From Thalassotalea marina (GTDB taxonomy: Bacteria; Pseudomonadota; Gammaproteobacteria; Enterobacterales; Alteromonadaceae), in NCBI RefSeq assembly GCF_014656435.1, contig NZ_BNCK01000013.1, forward strand, positions 17,067 through 81,066: DNA of 64,000 nucleotides, read 5' to 3'. Below the pieces are notes generated by a model. That model was given only the letters and a program-made list of their open reading frames with translations, was not told the DNA's origin and ran no database searches. The number at the start of each line of letters is the position of its first letter. Positions within the stretch are counted from its first letter, which is position 1. Positions 43,768 to 52,851 of the stretch are shown piece after piece. Both the position numbers and the translations under genes were made by a program.

Positions 43768-46557
43768 ATGTTGTTAAACGATTTCACGTCTTTATTTCAA
43801 AAACTTTCAACGTATTGTGCACGGTGTTTGTGGTTCGCCTTACTATTTATTGCCTGTTTATTTCTCAAGCCTGCAAACGCTAATTCCGAAAAACCAATCA
43901 TCATGGGGTACTATTCTCAATGGGCTATTTATAGCCCTAATGTACTCATCCAAGATTTACCCGTTCATTTAATGACCCACTTGGTCTATAAAAATGCAGA
44001 TTTAACTCGGCATGGTGAGGTAGTGTTAGGTGACCGTTTTGCAGATATTGAACATTTGTATCTTGGAGCTGACAGAGATGACGAATACTTGGGCAGTTTT
44101 GGCCAGTTAAAAAAAACCAAACGTGACTACCCAGAGCTAAAAACGGTAATTAGTATTGGTGGTTGGAGCCGTTCTGAGCACTTTTCTACTTTGGCAAGTA
44201 CATCCGAGGGACGTGCTATTGTGGCTAAAAACGCTATTGCGTTTATGAAAAAGTATCAATTTGATGGCATTGAAATTGATTGGCAGTTTCCAATTTATCG
44301 AACATCAAGCCCCGACATTGTTAGTAGGCGCGACAATGATGGCAATAACCTTAATTTGTTATTACAAGAAATCAGACGTCAATGTCATGCACAAAATCTT
44401 AATTGTTGGCTGCAAACGATATTAGCGCCATATAGTTTAGAAACAAATTGGGATGCTACTACACTTAATCAGCAAGTTGACGCTGTGGTTATTGATGTAA
44501 CACGATTACCCGGAGACCAAGGAGAGTTAGCCGAGCCTCAGTCGCCGCTTTTTGCTAATAAAGGTGAACGCTCCGTTGATTCTGTCATCAATATATTGTC
44601 GTCATTTGGTGTGAACAAAGACAAAATGGTAATGACCGTTGGTTCATTTGCTGTTGGTTGGGAAGGTGTACCTGATATTAATAATGGCTTTAAACAGCAA
44701 CACAAAACCTTAAGCTGGGGGAGTTGGGACGGGCAACACAGCGGCGCAACGGGTGTGTATAACCAAAAAAATCTATCGTATTTTTTGTCAATTGAAGACT
44801 ATATCGAATACTGGGACGAACGAGGAAAAACCAGTTATTTGTTTAATCCTAAAAAATATGGCGGACACTTTATTGCGTTTGAAAACAAAAGCGCTATCGC
44901 CGCTAAAGTTCTCTACGCCAAGGATAATCAATTGGCTGGAATGGCCGTTAGACAGCTTCATAATGGTGATCGAGCGTTAATTGATGTATTTGATCAGTAT
45001 CATTTTTTTACCAGTAGATATTACAAAATGCTTGAGTTTTGGCTGCAAAACCGTGATGCGCTTATTGTACTGTTGCAAATGATGTCGATTATTTTGATAG
45101 GGATTATTGCTTTTACTGTATTGTTGAACAAAAGAAATAAGGAAGATTTTATACAGCACCAAACGTTTTACCGTTTACAGTACTGGTTACAAGGCATTGA
45201 GTGGCCGCTTTTAAGTGTGGTTACTGCTGCTAACCAAGCAAAAGACAAAGCGTTACTTTCTGCACAACAAGTGAAAGCCATTACCGAACTTTCTTCTCAG
45301 GTTTTACAGCCTTTAGCGTCAATTCTCTCTGAAACAAAACTTAACTCATCGGTTAATCAGATATTTAAAGAAGTTGTTCATTTGCAACAAATCTTGCAAA
45401 ACGTGGCGACTTTATCTGAACTTGAACATGGCCGACAGATATATTGGAACAAAGATGTTTCGTTGCAACTATTGATAAATCCAGATGGATTGCAGCAGTT
45501 TTTATACAATTTATGTGATTTTGCTAGCCAACACAGTAGCCAATTTGAACTTATTACTTTGCATGTTGCGTTTGATCAACAAGGGGGAACAATTGAGTTA
45601 GCATGGGCAGCGGGCGATCAGATAACGTCTTTAAACCATACTAGGCTCAATGCACTACATCATCAGGCGAAGCTACTTGGTGTTTCTCTTTACACCAACA
45701 ACGCAAAAGGCAACTTTACCATAGTATTTCCATCAGAGCTGGTTATGCAAAGTCACAGAGCACAAGAGGGGATTGCATTTAATTTTCAGCAAAAAAAACT
45801 GATCGTTGATAATGTCGAATTGGTCAATGAAAACAAGCCTCAGTTATTAGAAGATTCTGCCTCAAAAGAGTTAGCAATAAAACGAGCCCCGTCACTCAAT
45901 TCATTGTTTATGGCGATCACTTCGTTCAATTTGTCGACCGCGCCGAGTAAAGACATATACAAAGGTTTAGAGCAAGCTTGCCAATATTTTATCGACATTT
46001 TGCAGCAAGAGACAAAAATTACCATCAATCACCATGATCAATTGGTGTCTCGATTAGGAGAAGAAGCTCTTTTATCTAAGAATGAGGTATTGGTTAATGC
46101 TGATGATATTACTGTTGAAATTGTCACTAAAAATAAATTAAGTGAATCCGATCAACAATTAATACAAGTTTTAGTGTACCAAACGTTAATGGTGCAAAAA
46201 GCGATACAGTCTTTGCTAAAAGAGCCAACTGTTTTGTCAGAATTATATGAACTAACCCGTTTTAAGGAAAAAACAAAATATTTAAAAGCCGAGTCAGGTT
46301 ATACCGGAATATATGTTCAAGGTAAAAAAGAGCCCAGATATATTTCTATGCGATTAAGAACCGTGCGTTTGTATTTTGATGAAACTGCCTTGTTACAAAT
46401 ACATCGTTCTTATTTAGTGAATCCCAAAAAGGTTGAGCGGGTAAATCGTGTTTCAAAATTAAAATATGAAGCCATTATTGGTAAAGAATCGTTACCTATA
46501 AGCCGAACTTTTATTCCTGCAATTCAGCAAAGTCATCCTCATTGGTTTAATCATTAA
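43768..46557 (+). CDS. Membrane-bound regulator: inactive GH18 sensor, TM helix, kinase-like region, LytTR DNA-binding domain
   Basis: Residues counted from the GTG at 43750 (935 aa); I prefer the ATG at 43768 (929 aa), though a TTG at 43771 is better spaced from AAGGG. Order: signal/TM helix about 27-45; GH18 barrel about 48-415; TM helix about 437-459; a DHp/HATPase-like stretch about 480-665; a GAF-like stretch about 715-825; LytTR about 835-925 (IHRSYLVNPKKVERVNR). The GH18 keeps SIGGWS (135-140), but the catalytic DxxDxDxE reads DGIEIDWQ (172-179), so the acid Glu is Gln. The MxYD motif and the C-terminal active-site Trp are also lost. The kinase part lacks a G-box. It is probably a chitin-oligosaccharide receptor that directly regulates the receptor and enzyme genes downstream. 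Confidence 0.88.
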   Translation: MLLNDFTSLFQKLSTYCARCLWFALLFIACLFLKPANANSEKPIIMGYYSQWAIYSPNVLIQDLPVHLMTHLVYKNADLTRHGEVVLGDRFADIEHLYLGADRDDEYLGSFGQLKKTKRDYPELKTVISIGGWSRSEHFSTLASTSEGRAIVAKNAIAFMKKYQFDGIEIDWQFPIYRTSSPDIVSRRDNDGNNLNLLLQEIRRQCHAQNLNCWLQTILAPYSLETNWDATTLNQQVDAVVIDVTRLPGDQGELAEPQSPLFANKGERSVDSVINILSSFGVNKDKMVMTVGSFAVGWEGVPDINNGFKQQHKTLSWGSWDGQHSGATGVYNQKNLSYFLSIEDYIEYWDERGKTSYLFNPKKYGGHFIAFENKSAIAAKVLYAKDNQLAGMAVRQLHNGDRALIDVFDQYHFFTSRYYKMLEFWLQNRDALIVLLQMMSIILIGIIAFTVLLNKRNKEDFIQHQTFYRLQYWLQGIEWPLLSVVTAANQAKDKALLSAQQVKAITELSSQVLQPLASILSETKLNSSVNQIFKEVVHLQQILQNVATLSELEHGRQIYWNKDVSLQLLINPDGLQQFLYNLCDFASQHSSQFELITLHVAFDQQGGTIELAWAAGDQITSLNHTRLNALHHQAKLLGVSLYTNNAKGNFTIVFPSELVMQSHRAQEGIAFNFQQKKLIVDNVELVNENKPQLLEDSASKELAIKRAPSLNSLFMAITSFNLSTAPSKDIYKGLEQACQYFIDILQQETKITINHHDQLVSRLGEEALLSKNEVLVNADDITVEIVTKNKLSESDQQLIQVLVYQTLMVQKAIQSLLKEPTVLSELYELTRFKEKTKYLKAESGYTGIYVQGKKEPRYISMRLRTVRLYFDETALLQIHRSYLVNPKKVERVNRVSKLKYEAIIGKESLPISRTFIPAIQQSHPHWFNH

Positions 46558-46899
46558 CATGTTTTAGGGTTCAGTTTATGAATGTGATAACGGGTGTGTT
46601 TTTAATAAAAACCTTTAAAAACAGATTGATATGTGAGTTGTTGGTACGCTTCATGAATTGAGCATGCAAAGCTATATCACTGATCAGTCACGCTTGATAT
46701 GTTTAGGTGGTCACTAGGCTAACACGTGGTACATCGGATAAATTTTAAGTTTGCTCTTATAAGGTAAACTAGCATTCGATAATGACATGAGTATTAAACA
46801 CTTGGATTTATATAAGCTGTGTTTCGGGGTAAGCAAGCGCAAAATATTACGCCTAAGTGATAAGGGAATACCATTAGAAGAATAACTAGAGGTTCGCAT
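46558..46899 (+). promoter_or_regulatory. Intergenic region ahead of the TonB receptor
   Basis: This 342-base gap separates the GH18-LytTR gene from the receptor. It holds no convincing gene. GATAAT (near 46778) is the best -10 candidate, but no good -35 is seen. LytTR proteins bind pairs of short direct repeats. I could not fix such a pair by eye. It is the natural place for the regulator to act. Confidence 0.4.
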
Positions 46900-49800
46900 A
46901 TGTCGACGTCATTTAATAAAAGTTTGATCGCTTTAGCGATAATGGGAAGTGCAACTGTAGCTTATGCTCAGGAGCAAAATGCTGCGAGGACGGTAGCAAA
47001 AGATAAAAAAGCGAATGAATTGGAAGTCATTGAAGTATTGGGGATGCGCCAAAGTGTGCAAAGTGCCCAAGACCTGAAGCGCTACGCGGACACGGTAAAA
47101 GATGCCATTACAGCCACAGATATAGGCGCTTTGCCTGACGTATCAGTGACTGAAGCATTGCAACGTTTACCTGGGGTTACCATAGAGCGTTTTGCCGCAT
47201 CAGATGATCCAAAACATTTCGCTGATGAAGGAACCAGTGTATTGGTTCGCGGATTAGACCGAGTGCGAAGTGAAGTAAATGGCCGTGATTCTTTTAGTGC
47301 GAACCCTTATGGCGGTTTAAGTTATGAAGATTTTCCAGCCGAGCTTTTGGGCGCGGTAGAAGTATTTAAAAATCAAACCGCAGATTTAATCTCTGGGGGA
47401 ATTGCAGGTACCGTTAATCTGGTTACACGCAAACCGTTTGATTCTGACAAGCGTTTGATAGCCTTTGGTGCTAAAGCCAACTATGGTGATTACCGCGAAG
47501 AAACTACACCTTCGTTTAATGCTTTATTCTCAGATAGCTGGGATACCAATTCTGGTAAGTTTGGCTTATTAGTTGCCGCTTCTCGCTCTGAACTACAAAC
47601 TCGAGGTGATGGCTTTGGTTTAGGTAACTTTCATAGCCGTGGTCCTGTAGATACCTTCTCATACGACCAATGGGGAACGCCAAGTCCTGGTGTTATCGCA
47701 GGTCAATATTCTAATCCTTGTATTCCTGGAGCTTCTGACTGGCGTGCATGTGGGCCAGATTTTGCCGATACAGTCCAGTACTCGGACGAAGATGCTGCGG
47801 CATATACGCCTGAATTTGAAGGTCAAGCGTTAGAGGGGCAACCGGACGGGGTAACTTGGTATGCACCAGCGAGCTACACCATTACGTCAGCCGAGAACGA
47901 TCGCATTCGTCGTGGCTTTACTGCGTCACTTCAATGGCAAAGTAAAGATGAGCGCATAACTGCTACTTTAGAGCACATAAATTCAAAAGCATCTTTAGAG
48001 TGGCGCGAACATGTTATCGCTTCTGGTGATCGTGGCTTCTTGCCATATGCGCCAAATGCTATTCAATGGTTTGACGAAAGTGCTGATGGTAGGCCATTAA
48101 CCGTTGATAGTGATGGTTATGTTACTTCAGGAGTTGGTCGTTCAAATGAACCTGAACTACCATTGCAATTCCGTTCGCGTTACAACTTCAATGAAAGCAC
48201 TGTTGAAGATACCTCACTTAACATTAAATTCAAAGCAACAGACAGATTGACGGTTGACTTTGATTATCAGCACATTGATTCAGAGCAAATTGTACATAAT
48301 AACTCATTAACTTCTCGTATTAATGGCAACCAGACCTCAGAATTTGCGCCATTTTTCTTAGATTTGAGGGGATCATCTCCGACTATTGAGTTTTTAAATG
48401 AAAACACGTCAAATCCAGCAGATGTCGAAGCTGATACTAATCCAATATTGCGTTTAGCAAGTGGTATGCAACAAGAAGAGCATAACGAAGCTAATTCTCA
48501 AAGTATTAAATTAGATTTTGATTATGCGTTAGATGGTGCTTTTACCGCTATTAAAGCTGGCGTTTATTATTCAGATAAGGAACTTACGGTTCGAGATACT
48601 GACTACGAAGGTTGGCAAGCATTAGGTACGCCGTGGAATGCTCAAGCTTCATATAATGCGTCTCCGCAGGTAGTTCCTGAGTTATACCAAAGAGTAAACT
48701 TTGGTGATCATTATAATAATCGTACTTTAATAGGGGCATATAACAGCTTTTTGTTTCCACGAATGGACTTAGCTGAAAATTATGCTCAAACATTACGTAA
48801 TGGCTGCGGTACTTGGATAGCTCAAGGAACAGCGATGGACGGCAGCGGTGGCTGTGCTGTACCGTATGAAGACCTTAGCGACCGCGTTCATTCGCACTTT
48901 GCACCTCGTCATATTAGTGGTAGCAACACGGAGCGCACTGAAGTTTACCTACGAGGTGACTTTGATTTTGATATCGAAAAGTATGACATTATTGTCAAAG
49001 GTAACCTTGGATTAAGGTATGTAAATTACCAAGTAGAGTCCAGTGGTGGAATTAATTTACCGTCGACCTCTCGTCGCGGTGCTGATGAAACAGGCTCACT
49101 TTATCAAGTGATGAAAAATCAATATCCGAGTCTTTTTGCTTTAGCATCAGGTGAAAGCTATTTAAGCACTATCGATGGTACTGACTACAGCACAGTCTTA
49201 CCGAGCCTAAACTTAAACTTTGGTATTACTGACGATTTCATTATTCGATTTGGTGCTTCGAAGGGGCTTTATTACCCGAGCCTTGTTGATTCAGCTAACC
49301 GCATGAACATCAGCTTAGATTACCAAGAAGTGTTACAAAATCCTGCTGAGGGTAAAGATGAAGTAACAAACCCGACAGTGGACTTAACCAACATTGAAGT
49401 GAGTGCCAATGCGCGTAATGCTTTCTTAGAGCCTGAAGAATCGGTCAACTTTGACTTAACTACCGAATGGTATTTTGCGGAAGCTGGCTCGGTAACTGTC
49501 GGCTTATTCCACAAAAAACTGTCAAACATTATTCGCAACAAGCAGTTTTCTACCGAAGTTGAAGTAGGTGGCTCTGTGTATCCTGTTTCGGCATATGGCC
49601 CTGCCAATACAGGGTCAGGAACTATTCGTGGTATCGAATTTTCATACTCTCAGTTCTACGATATGTTACCTGGTTTGTGGAGTGGTTTAGGTCTTCAGTT
49701 TAACTATACCTATATTGATCAAGATGGCTTAGAAGATCCAAATACTGCTCCAACAGAAGCGTTAAAGTATGATGGACAAGGTGTACCAGTTGTTGATAAC

Positions 49801-50169
49801 CGCAATAGCTTCCGTCAGTTTACTGGCTTGCCGCTACAAGGTTACTCAGATCAAAACTTCAACATTGTTGGTATGTATGAGAAAAATGATATTTCTTTCC
49901 GTTTAGCTTATACCTGGCGTTCAGAGTACTTACTAACGTTAAGAGAGTCTGAAGAGTTTGTTCCTGCATATTCGAAAGATCAAGGGATGATGGATGCAAG
50001 CTTGTTTTATACCATCAATGAAAACTTCAAAGTTGGTCTACAAGTGAGCAATATATTGGGTGAAGAAACACAAACCCAGTATCAACAAAACCAGCAAGGT
50101 AAGTTAACCGATGCGTTTACCTTTACGACCGACCGTCGTTATGCGTTAACACTTCGCGCAACTTTTTAA
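46900..50169 (+). CDS. TonB-dependent receptor (TonB-Xanth-Caul type)
   Basis: The 1089-residue outer-membrane transporter begins with a signal peptide (KSLIALAIMGSATVAYA cut before QEQ) and a TonB box-like EVIEVLG. The plug domain follows, with the family hallmark DAITATDIGALPDVSVTEAL, then LQRLPGVTIER and GGIAGTVNLVTRKP. The 22-stranded barrel ends in RRYALTLRATF with a terminal Phe. AGAGG precedes the ATG by seven bases. Receptors of this type import oligosaccharides. The GH18 neighbours suggest chito-oligosaccharides, which is inference. Confidence 0.94.
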   Translation: MSTSFNKSLIALAIMGSATVAYAQEQNAARTVAKDKKANELEVIEVLGMRQSVQSAQDLKRYADTVKDAITATDIGALPDVSVTEALQRLPGVTIERFAASDDPKHFADEGTSVLVRGLDRVRSEVNGRDSFSANPYGGLSYEDFPAELLGAVEVFKNQTADLISGGIAGTVNLVTRKPFDSDKRLIAFGAKANYGDYREETTPSFNALFSDSWDTNSGKFGLLVAASRSELQTRGDGFGLGNFHSRGPVDTFSYDQWGTPSPGVIAGQYSNPCIPGASDWRACGPDFADTVQYSDEDAAAYTPEFEGQALEGQPDGVTWYAPASYTITSAENDRIRRGFTASLQWQSKDERITATLEHINSKASLEWREHVIASGDRGFLPYAPNAIQWFDESADGRPLTVDSDGYVTSGVGRSNEPELPLQFRSRYNFNESTVEDTSLNIKFKATDRLTVDFDYQHIDSEQIVHNNSLTSRINGNQTSEFAPFFLDLRGSSPTIEFLNENTSNPADVEADTNPILRLASGMQQEEHNEANSQSIKLDFDYALDGAFTAIKAGVYYSDKELTVRDTDYEGWQALGTPWNAQASYNASPQVVPELYQRVNFGDHYNNRTLIGAYNSFLFPRMDLAENYAQTLRNGCGTWIAQGTAMDGSGGCAVPYEDLSDRVHSHFAPRHISGSNTERTEVYLRGDFDFDIEKYDIIVKGNLGLRYVNYQVESSGGINLPSTSRRGADETGSLYQVMKNQYPSLFALASGESYLSTIDGTDYSTVLPSLNLNFGITDDFIIRFGASKGLYYPSLVDSANRMNISLDYQEVLQNPAEGKDEVTNPTVDLTNIEVSANARNAFLEPEESVNFDLTTEWYFAEAGSVTVGLFHKKLSNIIRNKQFSTEVEVGGSVYPVSAYGPANTGSGTIRGIEFSYSQFYDMLPGLWSGLGLQFNYTYIDQDGLEDPNTAPTEALKYDGQGVPVVDNRNSFRQFTGLPLQGYSDQNFNIVGMYEKNDISFRLAYTWRSEYLLTLRESEEFVPAYSKDQGMMDASLFYTINENFKVGLQVSNILGEETQTQYQQNQQGKLTDAFTFTTDRRYALTLRATF

Positions 50170-50279
50170 TCTCGCCGTAAAGTTGGTTAAAGATGTTACG
50201 CAGATTATTCTGTGTAACATCTTATTCAACCTCTATTTATTACTTCAACTCGTTCATTAATTACAAAAGCGGTTAGGGC

Positions 50280-51803
50280 ATGCAACAAGGGATCAAGTCA
50301 ATTTGTATAGTAGGTGGTGGTACCGCTGGTTGGATGGCGGCTTCTTTACTTTCCACTGTCCTCAAAGGCTGTAAAACCAAAATTGTGGTCGTTGAATCAC
50401 CTGATATTTCAACGATTGGTGTTGGTGAATCGACAGTACCATCGATTATGGACTTTTTGCACGCTTGTCAAATTGACGTAAAAAGCTTTATTCAAGCAAC
50501 TTCCGCAACTTTTAAGTTAGGAATTCGTTTTGATGACTGGTATGAAGTAAACGAACAGTATTTCCACCCATTTGGGCGTATTGGTAAAGACGTCAATGGT
50601 TTTGATTTTTATCAAGTTTGGCTCAAATCTTTAAGCTCAGGCAGTCAGGCGGCATTATTAGATTATTCTGTAAATGCTCAAATGGCTAAAAGCCAACGTT
50701 TTGTTTTTAGGCCTCAAAGTACCGATAATTGGGTGCTGGCAAATAGCGCTCACGCATTACATTTAGATGCCACGCAAGTGACACAGTTTTTAAGAAAGCT
50801 ATGTTTGCAACGTGGTGTTGAGCGGATTGAGGCAACTGTTTGTGACGTAGAACTTGAACAACAAGGTTTTATTAAGCAGTTAACGACTAAATGCCAACAA
50901 ACGATAAAGAGTGATTTTTATATTGATTGCACCGGTTTTAACGCATTGTTAATTGAAAAGTCTTTAGGCGTTTCGTTTGACAATTGGTCAGATTTTTTAC
51001 CGTGCGATCGCGCGGTAACCATTCAAACAAAAACTGAACATTCGCCATCACCTTATACTATCGCTAAAGCACAACCAGCAGGTTGGTCTTGGACAATACC
51101 ATTGCAACACAGAACGGGTAATGGTTATGTTTTTTGTAGCCGATTTTGTAGTGATGAACAGGCGATTAAAACGCTACAATATAACCTTGAAGGCGTTACG
51201 TTAAGTGAGCCAAAGATTATTCCATTTACAACGGGTAAACGAGAAAAAATCTGGCATAAAAACTGTCTTTCATTAGGATTGGCAAGTGGTTTTCTTGAGC
51301 CGCTTGAGTCTACTGCAATTCATTTGGTGTACAAAACCTTAGTGCATTTTATACAACACTTTCCAGATGCGGATTTTGACCTAAAAAATACCGAGTTGTT
51401 TAATCAAAAAATTGATCAGGACTACTTGGAAATCCGAGACTTCATTATTTTGCATTACGCCACCGCACAGCGTGATGATAGTGATTTTTGGCAGTGGTGT
51501 ACAAATATGCCAGTTCCTCAGAGCCTTAAACATAAATTATCTCTGTTTAAACAGCGTGGCCAATTAGAGCAAGTTCATGGTCAGTTTTTCACTCAGGATA
51601 GTTGGTGTGCAATTTTAGAGGGTATGCATATTCGACCTGAAAAGTATCACCCGCTTATAGATGGCTTTCATCAACAGAGCCTCGCTGACATGCTGTTAAA
51701 AAATGTCAAGGCGATTCAAGCGACTGTCGAAGCAATGCCATTACATGCAGATTTTATACGTCAGCATTGTCCTGCAAATGCATTTAATGTGTCAGAGGTT
51801 TGA
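50280..51803 (+). CDS. Flavin-dependent tryptophan-halogenase homologue 1
   Basis: The 507-residue flavoprotein has the GxGxxG FAD motif (VGGGTAGWMAAS, about 11-22), the lysine that forms the haloamine or holds HOCl in PrnA (Lys79 in ATFKLGIRF), the WxWxIP motif that blocks monooxygenase chemistry (WSWTIP, 269-274), and the active-site Glu in EPLEST (343). All halogenase hallmarks are intact. Such proteins recur beside TonB receptors in marine and plant-associated proteobacteria, where their substrate is mostly unknown. A one-base gap separates it from the cupin gene. Confidence 0.92.
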   Translation: MQQGIKSICIVGGGTAGWMAASLLSTVLKGCKTKIVVVESPDISTIGVGESTVPSIMDFLHACQIDVKSFIQATSATFKLGIRFDDWYEVNEQYFHPFGRIGKDVNGFDFYQVWLKSLSSGSQAALLDYSVNAQMAKSQRFVFRPQSTDNWVLANSAHALHLDATQVTQFLRKLCLQRGVERIEATVCDVELEQQGFIKQLTTKCQQTIKSDFYIDCTGFNALLIEKSLGVSFDNWSDFLPCDRAVTIQTKTEHSPSPYTIAKAQPAGWSWTIPLQHRTGNGYVFCSRFCSDEQAIKTLQYNLEGVTLSEPKIIPFTTGKREKIWHKNCLSLGLASGFLEPLESTAIHLVYKTLVHFIQHFPDADFDLKNTELFNQKIDQDYLEIRDFIILHYATAQRDDSDFWQWCTNMPVPQSLKHKLSLFKQRGQLEQVHGQFFTQDSWCAILEGMHIRPEKYHPLIDGFHQQSLADMLLKNVKAIQATVEAMPLHADFIRQHCPANAFNVSEV

Positions 51804-51804
51804 T

Positions 51805-52821
51805 ATGACATCATTTCTTTCAATCGACGAATATACAAATGTTTGCGCTGATAAATTTTATAATGAAGTGGTACCCGCACAAAAACCAATAGTCATTCGA
51901 GGTTTTGCAACGCATTGGCCGCTAGTTCAAACAGGAAAATCGTCACCAGAAGAGTGGGTACAATACATCAATCAGTTTTATAACGGCAATAAAACTAACA
52001 TGGTGGTGGCTCCACCATATGAAAACAAACGCTTTTATTACAATCATGATCTTACTGGTGTGAATTTTTTATCGGGTGAGGAAAGAGTTGATTTGTTTTT
52101 AGGTCGTTTACTTGAATTGATCGATCGAGACGTTTACCCCGCAATTTCGATGCAAGGCACACCAATCGAGTCAATTTTGCCTGAGCTAATGAAAGACAAT
52201 CCAACGGAATTTTTTACCGATGTTCAACCTAGGTTATGGATTGGCAATGAAGGTATCGTCAATACACATTATGATGGCTCTGATAATGTTGCTTGTGTGG
52301 TAGCTGGTCGCCGTCAATTTATTCTTTTCCCACCAGATCAAACTAAAAACCTATATCCCGGACCACTAAACTTTACACCAGCTGGCGCGCCAACCAGTCT
52401 GGTGGATATAAACAATCCAGATTTCGAACGATACCCTTTGTTTGAAGAAGCACTTGATCATGCTTACTTTGCTGAATTGGCGCCGGGTGATGCTATTTTC
52501 ATTCCTATGTTGTGGTGGCATCACGTTGAGTCGTTAGACAAAGTTAATGCATTAATTAACTATTGGTGGAATGGTGCATCAGCAGTCAATGCAGTAGCAC
52601 CAAGTGCTATCGACAGCTTAAATATCGCACTCTTGGCAATGCGAAATTTAAACCTTGAGCAGCGCAACTCGTGGCGTCACTTGTTTGATCATTACTTGTT
52701 TAAACAAGGAGTAGAACCAACGTCTTATATCCCAGAGCATCAACAGCATTTACTCGGCAACCTGTCTGATGATTATGTCGAAAAAGTCAGGCAATACTTT
52801 GCAAATAAGTTGAGCCAATAG
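51805..52821 (+). CDS. Cupin-like (JmjC/Cupin_8) Fe(II)/2-oxoglutarate oxygenase family protein
   Basis: From the ATG at 51805 (AGAGG seven bases ahead) the protein is 338 residues. A longer frame overlaps the halogenase and is rejected. The metal triad is seen as His155-x-Asp157 in NTHYDGSDN and His239 or His240 in MLWWHHVES. KPIVIRGFATHWPL near the N-terminus is typical for JmjC-type hydroxylases. It sits between two halogenase homologues with tight spacing, so it probably modifies the same substrate or protein. Confidence 0.9.
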   Translation: MTSFLSIDEYTNVCADKFYNEVVPAQKPIVIRGFATHWPLVQTGKSSPEEWVQYINQFYNGNKTNMVVAPPYENKRFYYNHDLTGVNFLSGEERVDLFLGRLLELIDRDVYPAISMQGTPIESILPELMKDNPTEFFTDVQPRLWIGNEGIVNTHYDGSDNVACVVAGRRQFILFPPDQTKNLYPGPLNFTPAGAPTSLVDINNPDFERYPLFEEALDHAYFAELAPGDAIFIPMLWWHHVESLDKVNALINYWWNGASAVNAVAPSAIDSLNIALLAMRNLNLEQRNSWRHLFDHYLFKQGVEPTSYIPEHQQHLLGNLSDDYVEKVRQYFANKLSQ

Positions 52822-52851
52822 CACTGTGTACACATTAGCGAGAGAAGAATC

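Noticed and set aside
43768..46557. Reading the protein as an active chitinase
   Set aside because: The catalytic Glu is Gln and two further active-site motifs are lost, while LytTR and kinase-like regions argue for a regulator.
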